Shown here: one piece after another, positions 40,753-45,277 of the stretch
Numbering within the stretch: the first letter of the stretch is position 1
Layout of the letters: the number at the start of each line of letters is the position of its first letter
Source of the DNA: an uncultured Pseudoxanthomonas sp.
GTDB taxonomy: Bacteria; Pseudomonadota; Gammaproteobacteria; Xanthomonadales; Xanthomonadaceae
Direction of reading: 5' to 3'
Assembly: GCA_946479745.1 (NCBI GenBank)
Contig: CAMLGZ010000027.1
Span: 1-45,277 of the forward strand
DNA: 45,277 nucleotides
Notes under the pieces: model-generated
What the model was told of the DNA's origin: nothing
Databases searched by the model: none
What the model saw: only the letters and a program-made list of their open reading frames with translations
Position numbers and translations under genes: made by a program

Positions 40753-41350
40753 AGGCTTTCCAGGCGCGCCATCCCAGCAACGCGGTCAGGATCGAGGCGT
40801 ACAGCAGCGGTTCGCGGATATCGGATTTCACCAGCCACCAGAAATGCAGCACGGCCAGTACGCCGGCCGCGTAGACCAGTTTGTGCAGGCGCCCCCAGTT
40901 GCGCCCAAGACGCTTGATCCAGCCCTTGGTGGAAGTGATGGCCAAGGGCAGCAACAGCAGCCAGGCGCTGAAACCCACGGTGATGTACGGGCGCTTCACG
41001 ATTTCGGCGAATATCTGCGTCCAGTAGCCGCGCAGGTCCAGTCCCAGATAAGCGGCGAAATGCAGGCAGGCGTAGAAGAAGGCGTACAGGCCGATCATGC
41101 GACGGAAGCGGATCAGTACCGCCTGCCCGGTCAATTGCCGCAGCGGCGTGATCGCCAGGGCGACCATCAGCAAACGCAACGCCCACAGACCGAGGCGGTG
41201 CTCGATCTCGGCCACCGGGTCGGCACCTAGTGCGTCGCTGTTGTTCTGCCAGACGTCGTAGAACTGCCAGGCGAGGATCGCCGCAGGCGTCAGCGCGGCG
41301 AGGTGCACGAGGGTCTTGGCGAGGATGATGCCGCTGGAGGTCTTGGCCAT
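40721..41350 (-). CDS. msrQ: Methionine-sulfoxide reductase heme-binding membrane subunit MsrQ
   Basis: 209 residues with about six membrane helices. It matches the YedZ/MsrQ family: LGLWALRLLMVALAITPLR, RRMIGLYAFFYACLHFAAYLGLD (heme-ligand His), and WGRLHKLVYAAGVLAVLHFWWLVK (two more His). It passes electrons from the quinone pool to MsrP, which repairs oxidised methionine in periplasmic proteins. The gene lies after msrP on the same strand, but 270 bp of repeats separate the two, unlike the tight msrPQ operon usual elsewhere. The start at 41350 has only a weak ribosome-binding site. Confidence 0.94.
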   Translation of the reverse strand: MAKTSSGIILAKTLVHLAALTPAAILAWQFYDVWQNNSDALGADPVAEIEHRLGLWALRLLMVALAITPLRQLTGQAVLIRFRRMIGLYAFFYACLHFAAYLGLDLRGYWTQIFAEIVKRPYITVGFSAWLLLLPLAITSTKGWIKRLGRNWGRLHKLVYAAGVLAVLHFWWLVKSDIREPLLYASILTALLGWRAWKAFSRRRTAAAH

Positions 41351-41384
41351 TCATTACCGGGTGTGGGTCACAAGGAGGGAAAAA

Positions 41385-41492
41385 GATACCGTTCGTGGTG
41401 AGCCTGTCGAAGATACCGTTCGTGGTGAGCCTGTCGAAGATACCGTTCGTGGTGAGCTTGTCGAAGATACCGTTCGTGGTGAGCTTGTCGAA
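41385..41492. repeat. Four tandem 27-bp repeats between msrP and msrQ
   Basis: Units start at 41385, 41412, 41439 and 41466, each GATACCGTTCGTGGTGAGC then CTGTCGAA or TTGTCGAA. The third and fourth have T where the first two have C. The unit contains the outer arm of a common palindromic element; its mirror, GGTTCGACAGGCTCACCACG, is at 41552-41571. Confidence 0.95.
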
Positions 41493-41580
41493 CCACGCCC
41501 TTGGCGCGATCTTCCAGGCATGCGTGTGCCGAGATATCTCGCAAAAAGCGTGGTTCGACAGGCTCACCACGAACGGGTCA
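41493..41580. repeat. Inverted half of the msrP-msrQ repeat element
   Basis: The last 27-bp unit plus CCACG pairs with GTGGTTCGACAGGCTCACCACGAACG near 41551-41577, so the full element can fold into a long hairpin. This is a dispersed intergenic repeat that has had one arm copied four times. Confidence 0.85.
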
Positions 41581-41620
41581 TTAAATTTCTATTATTGAAT
41601 TTCGCTATTGAGGCTCAGCC

Positions 41621-42589
41621 TTAATACCACTTCTTCAGGTCGAGCCCCGCATACATCGAACCCACCTGCGCAGCGTAACCGTTGAAAAGCCGGGTAGGGA
41701 TGCGTTCGGCGAACAGCTTGCTGGCGTTGCCGGCGATGCGGCGCTCGGTTTTCTGGCTCCAGCGCGGATGGTCGACGGCCGGATTCACGTTGGAAAAGAA
41801 ACCATATTCGGAAGGCTGCAGATCGTGCCAGGCCGTTTCCGGCATCTTTTCCACGAACTTGATCTCCACGATCGACTTGATGCTCTTGAAGCCGTATTTC
41901 CACGGCACCACCAGCCGCAGCGGCGCGCCGTTCTGCTGCGGCAGCGGCTTGCCGTACAAGCCGGTGGCCAGCAGGGTCAACGGATGCATGGCCTCATCGA
42001 TGCGCAGGCCTTCGCGGTACGGCCAGTTGATCGAGTTGTAGCGCACCCCCGGCATCTGCCTGGGGTCGGCCAAGGTGGTAAAGGCCACATACTTGGCCTT
42101 GGAGGTGGGCGCGAATTTTTTAAGCACTTCTCCCAGAGGCACGCCCAGCCATGGGATCACCATCGACCAGCCTTCCACGCAACGGAGCCGGTAGATGCGT
42201 TCTTCCGGCGTCAGCCCCTTGATCAGATCTTCCATGGAAATGCGGCCGGGCTTGGCGCATTCGCCGCTTACCGCGACCGACCATGGCTGGGTCTTCAGGG
42301 TCTTGGCGGCGTTGGACGGATCGGTCTTGCCGGTGCCGAATTCGTAGAAATTGTTGTAGCTGGTGATGTCGGCGAACTTGGTCGGTTCCTCGGTGGTGCG
42401 GAAACCGGATCGCGCCTGCGCCGGGGTGACCACGGTCTTCGGTGCAGCGGGCGGCTCGGCTTCGGCGCAGCCGGCCAAGGTCAGCGCCGGGGCCATGGCG
42501 AAGGCCTGCAGGAGCGTGCGGCGCTGGCGATAGACCGATTCGTCGGTGATCTGGCTGGCGGGGATTTTCAGTGCATCGCGGAGAGACAT
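41621..42589 (-). CDS. msrP: Methionine-sulfoxide reductase catalytic subunit MsrP
   Basis: 322 residues from ATG 42589, with AAGGAA eight bases upstream. A Tat signal is present ([21 protein letters not shown]), needed because the molybdenum cofactor is inserted before export. The cofactor Cys lies in [15 protein letters not shown] (about Cys137), and further landmarks are [11 protein letters not shown] and [12 protein letters not shown]. The protein reduces methionine sulfoxide in periplasmic proteins together with MsrQ. A cysteine after the Tat signal (LAGCAEAE) looks lipobox-like, though typical MsrP is soluble; lipidation is possible but uncertain. Confidence 0.95.
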   Translation of the reverse strand: MSLRDALKIPASQITDESVYRQRRTLLQAFAMAPALTLAGCAEAEPPAAPKTVVTPAQARSGFRTTEEPTKFADITSYNNFYEFGTGKTDPSNAAKTLKTQPWSVAVSGECAKPGRISMEDLIKGLTPEERIYRLRCVEGWSMVIPWLGVPLGEVLKKFAPTSKAKYVAFTTLADPRQMPGVRYNSINWPYREGLRIDEAMHPLTLLATGLYGKPLPQQNGAPLRLVVPWKYGFKSIKSIVEIKFVEKMPETAWHDLQPSEYGFFSNVNPAVDHPRWSQKTERRIAGNASKLFAERIPTRLFNGYAAQVGSMYAGLDLKKWY

Positions 42590-42743
42590 GGCGGCGTTCC
42601 TTGGGATTGCACAACTATAGAGGCGGGCAGGCGGCAAAAGGTTTCGCGGCCGCACGGTCCAGACAGCACAAGTTACGTTTGAAACCAGGACTGCTCCGGC
42701 TGCTGCGCTGCGGCATACTATGGGTCCACTTTGCAGGCCCAAC

Positions 42744-43829
42744 ATGACCCGCGTCTTCAATTTCAGTGCCGGCCCCGCCACCTTGCCGGAATCAGTATTG
42801 CTGCAGGCCCAGGCGGAAATGCTCGACTGGAATGGCGTAGGCGCCTCGATCGTTGAGATCAGCCACCGCAGCGCCGATTTCATCGCGGTGGCCGCCGAGG
42901 CCGAAGCCGACCTGCGGACCCTGGTGGGAATCCCGGATAACTACGCGGTGCTGTTCCTCTCCGGCGGCGCCACCACCCAGCAGGCTTTGCTGGCCCTGAA
43001 TTTCACCGCGCCCGGCCAGACCGTCGATTACGTGGTCACCGGCCACTGGGGCAAGACCGCGATCAAGCAGGTCGCGCCCTATGTCAAAGTGAATATCGCC
43101 GCCGATGGCGAACCGGGAGGCTTCCGCAGCATTCCCGCCCGCGATGGCTGGAAGCTCACCCCCGATGCGGCCTACGTGCACATCACCGCCAATGAAACCA
43201 TCCACGGCGTCGAATTCCGCGATACGCCAGAAGTCGGCACCGCTCCGCTGTTCGCCGATTTCAGCTCCAGCATCGCTTCCGAACCCATCGACGTCTCCAG
43301 ATACGGCGTGATCTACGCCGGTGCGCAGAAGAATCTGGGCCCGGTGGGCGTGGCCGTGGTGATCATACGTCGCGATCTGCTGGAACGCAGCGGACAGCCG
43401 CGCGCCGACATCTTCGACTACCGCTCGCATGCCGCGCGCGATTCCATGCTCAACACGCCGCCTACCTGGAACTGGTATCTGGCCGGGCTGGTGTTCAAGT
43501 GGATGCTGGCGCAGGGCGGGGTGGCGGAATTCGCCCGCCGCAGCGCATTGAAGTCGAAGCTGGTGTACGACGCCATCGACGCCTCGGGCGGTTTCTACCG
43601 CAATGAAGTGGTGCCGGCAGCGCGCTCGCGCATGAACATTCCCTATTTCCTGCCGGACGAAACGCTTACCTCGCGCTTCGTCGCCGAATCGAAAGCGGCC
43701 GGCTTGCTGGCGCTGAAGGGCCACAAGGCCGTCGGGGGTCTGCGCGCGTCGCTGTACAACGCGTTGCCGGTGGAAGCGGCGCAGGCGTTGGTCGACTTCA
43801 TGCGCGATTTCCAGAAACGTAATGGGTAG
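42744..43829 (+). CDS. serC: Phosphoserine aminotransferase SerC
   Basis: 361 residues, the normal SerC length. Start [15 protein letters not shown] is the family hallmark. The PLP lysine lies in [12 protein letters not shown] (about Lys196), and ISHRSADF and [13 protein letters not shown] are typical active-site strands. It converts 3-phosphohydroxypyruvate plus glutamate to phosphoserine (EC 2.6.1.52) in serine synthesis and also serves in pyridoxal phosphate synthesis. It precedes pheA, separated by 112 bp that hold a palindrome. The serC-pheA order is common in proteobacteria, where aroA often follows. Confidence 0.97.
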   Translation: MTRVFNFSAGPATLPESVLLQAQAEMLDWNGVGASIVEISHRSADFIAVAAEAEADLRTLVGIPDNYAVLFLSGGATTQQALLALNFTAPGQTVDYVVTGHWGKTAIKQVAPYVKVNIAADGEPGGFRSIPARDGWKLTPDAAYVHITANETIHGVEFRDTPEVGTAPLFADFSSSIASEPIDVSRYGVIYAGAQKNLGPVGVAVVIIRRDLLERSGQPRADIFDYRSHAARDSMLNTPPTWNWYLAGLVFKWMLAQGGVAEFARRSALKSKLVYDAIDASGGFYRNEVVPAARSRMNIPYFLPDETLTSRFVAESKAAGLLALKGHKAVGGLRASLYNALPVEAAQALVDFMRDFQKRNG

Positions 43830-43840
43830 AAGAAAAATCC

Positions 43841-43912
43841 ATGTAGGAGCGACGCAAGTCGCGATGAAGCTTTATCGATGACGCCTCTTCGCGACTTGTG
43901 TCGCTCCTACAA
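43841..43912. repeat. Palindromic intergenic repeat, family 2, between serC and pheA
   Basis: The left arm TGTAGGAGCGACGCAAGTCG and right arm CGACTTGTGTCGCTCCTACA are near-perfect inverted copies. It lies within the presumed serC-pheA transcript, so it can act as an intercistronic hairpin. Confidence 0.93.
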
Positions 43913-43941
43913 CAGCTGAGATAACCAGAGAACGGGACACC

Positions 43942-45102
43942 ATGGCCGTAAAACCTAAAAAACCGGCGACGAAGACCGCCAAGCCCGCCGCGAAGAAAGC
44001 CGCCAAGCCCATTGCCACCCAGGCGCCGGTCCTGGCCGACGTGCGCGCGCATATCGACGGCATCGACCGCCAGATCCAGGGCCTGATCGCCGACCGCGCC
44101 GCTTACGCGCTGCAGGTGGGCAAGGCCAAGGGCAAGCTCGCAGCAGCCGTGGATTACTACCGTCCCGAGCGCGAAGCGCAGGTGCTGCGCATGGTGGTGG
44201 ACCGCAACGAGGGCCCGCTCAGCGATGAAGTGCTGGTGCATGTGTTCCGCGAAATCATGTCCGCCTGTCTGGCCCAGCAGGAGCCTTTGAAGGTCGGATT
44301 CCTCGGCCCGGAAGGCACCTTCAGCCAGCAGGCGGTGATGAAGCACTTTGGCCGCTCCGCGCACGGCCTGCCGCTTGCCAGCATCGAGGAAGTATTCCAG
44401 GAAGTGGAGAACGGCAACGCCGATTTCGGCGTGGTGCCGGTGGAGAACTCGGGGCAGGGCACCATCCAGGTCACTCTGGACATGTTCCTCACTTCAAACC
44501 TCAAGATCTGCGGCGAAGTCGAGCTGCGCGTGCATCAATACCTGCTGTCGCGCACCGGCCGCATCGAGGATATCGAACGCATCTACTCGCATCCGCAGTC
44601 GTTCGCGCAGACTTCTTCCTGGCTGCGCTCCAACCTGCCCAAGGTCGAGAAGATCCCGGTGTCCAGCAACGCCGAAGGCGCGCGCCGCGCCCGCAATTCG
44701 GACGACGCGGCGGCCATCGCCGGCGAAAGCGCTGGACACGTTTACGGGCTGAAGAAAGTCATCATGGCTTCGATCGAGGACGACGCCGACAACACCACCC
44801 GCTTCCTGGTGATCGGCCGGCAGATTTTCCCGTCGTCGGGTCATGACCGCACCTCGGTACTGGTGTTCATCCGCGACCAGCCCGGCGCGTTGTTCAATGT
44901 GTTGAGCCCGTTCGCGCGCCATGGCATCAGCATGAACCGCATCGAATCGCGGCCCTCGCATCACGCCAAGTGGGAATACGGGTTCTTCATCGACTTGGCC
45001 GGCCACGTCGAGGACGAGTCGATGAAGAAGGCGCTGGCAGAACTGGAAGCGCATTCGGCGCAGATCAAGGTGCTGGGTTCGTATCCGGTGGCGGTGCCTT
45101 AG
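43942..45102 (+). CDS. pheA: Bifunctional chorismate mutase / prephenate dehydratase PheA
   Basis: 386 residues. An AroQ-type chorismate mutase (about residues 31-115: LADVRAHIDGIDRQIQGLIADRAAYALQVGKAK) is joined to prephenate dehydratase (about 117-295: VGFLGPEGTFSQQAV, VPVENSGQG, NTTRFLVIG) and an ACT domain (about 303-380: DQPGALFNVL, and ESRP) for phenylalanine feedback. It leads chorismate to phenylpyruvate (EC 5.4.99.5 and 4.2.1.51). The unusual part is a Lys/Ala/Pro-rich tail at the N-terminus (KPKKPATKTAKPAAKKAAK), not part of the normal enzyme. The next gene is beyond the window. Confidence 0.97.
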   Translation: MAVKPKKPATKTAKPAAKKAAKPIATQAPVLADVRAHIDGIDRQIQGLIADRAAYALQVGKAKGKLAAAVDYYRPEREAQVLRMVVDRNEGPLSDEVLVHVFREIMSACLAQQEPLKVGFLGPEGTFSQQAVMKHFGRSAHGLPLASIEEVFQEVENGNADFGVVPVENSGQGTIQVTLDMFLTSNLKICGEVELRVHQYLLSRTGRIEDIERIYSHPQSFAQTSSWLRSNLPKVEKIPVSSNAEGARRARNSDDAAAIAGESAGHVYGLKKVIMASIEDDADNTTRFLVIGRQIFPSSGHDRTSVLVFIRDQPGALFNVLSPFARHGISMNRIESRPSHHAKWEYGFFIDLAGHVEDESMKKALAELEAHSAQIKVLGSYPVAVP

Positions 45103-45138
45103 GTCTTGACCATGCTCCTGCAGTTGGCTCTGCTTCTG

Positions 45139-45187
45139 CCTCCTCCCTTGCGCGCAGCGCAGGGGAGGATTGAGGAGGGGTGCTCTT
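45139..45187. repeat. Dispersed repeat after pheA
   Basis: CCTCCCTTGCG-CGCA-GCGCAGGGGAGG plus GGAGGGGTGCTCTTG, the compact form of the element at 19361-19432. The remaining bases to the window end hold another short repeat, with AAAGAAAAG in both orientations (about 45218-45277). Confidence 0.82.
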
Positions 45188-45277
45188 GATCTTGCTTCGT
45201 TTCTCTACCATTGCTTTAAAAGAAAAGCGTTTCGCGCTATGCGCGAGTCACTTTTCTTTGAACGGCAAAGAAAAGTA

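Noticed and set aside
41316..41624. Open frame with a nine-residue repeat (DTVRGEPVE)
   Set aside because: The repeat comes from the 27-bp intergenic element, and the frame has no supported start or homology.

Overview
The window looks like chromosomal DNA of a GC-rich gammaproteobacterium, most likely in the Lysobacteraceae/Xanthomonadaceae. Supporting signs are the serC-pheA order, an FFLEELY-motif protein, a fused fatty acyl-CoA reductase next to an acyl-CoA-binding protein, msrP/msrQ, phasins, and many short palindromic intergenic repeats of the kind common in that family. This is inferred from gene content; no rRNA or tRNA gene was seen.

Bases 1-14.7 kb hold a co-oriented, overlapping three-gene surface locus. 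The first gene is cut by the window edge. It encodes at least 15 tandem 116-residue modules (348 bp each, no indels), then more divergent DUF11-type domains and two OmpA-like domains. It overlaps a ~1230-residue protein with a signal peptide and a predicted outer-membrane beta-barrel. That gene overlaps a ~1116-residue secreted multidomain protein with DUF11-like, prealbumin-like and propeller-like parts. The three probably make one envelope or surface structure.

Bases 14.8-17.0 kb carry two small minus-strand genes of unknown function and a LysR regulator. Diverging from the regulator, 17.4-25.9 kb is an RND efflux operon: a degenerate SDR protein, membrane-fusion lipoprotein, RND pump, two tandem SDR enzymes and an outer-membrane factor. 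The layout recalls MexT/MexS-MexEF-OprN. A strong terminator hairpin and an AT-rich promoter-like region precede a pirin gene.

Bases 26.7-29.4 kb hold minus-strand genes of unknown function, a TPR-like protein and a short phasin. Bases 29.5-31.0 kb contain a glutaredoxin-like gene and two small minus-strand genes that look like integron gene cassettes with attC sites; no integrase is visible. Bases 31.0-35.2 kb hold a beta-propeller-like protein, a TetR regulator, an acyl-CoA-binding protein and a divergent alcohol-forming fatty acyl-CoA reductase. Bases 35.3-39.9 kb hold a membrane protein with an Mrr-like domain, a candidate C-rich-loop small RNA or terminator, a second phasin, a patatin-like lipase, an FFLEELY-motif protein and a polyhydroxyalkanoate-system protein. 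This suggests storage-lipid or wax metabolism and granule proteins, although no PHA synthase lies here.

Bases 39.9-45.1 kb hold an FHA-domain membrane protein, msrQ and msrP (repair of oxidised methionine in the periplasm), serC and pheA (serine and phenylalanine synthesis). Palindromic repeats sit in many of the gaps. One supplies the stop codons of two convergent genes, and a four-copy 27-bp tandem repeat separates msrP from msrQ.
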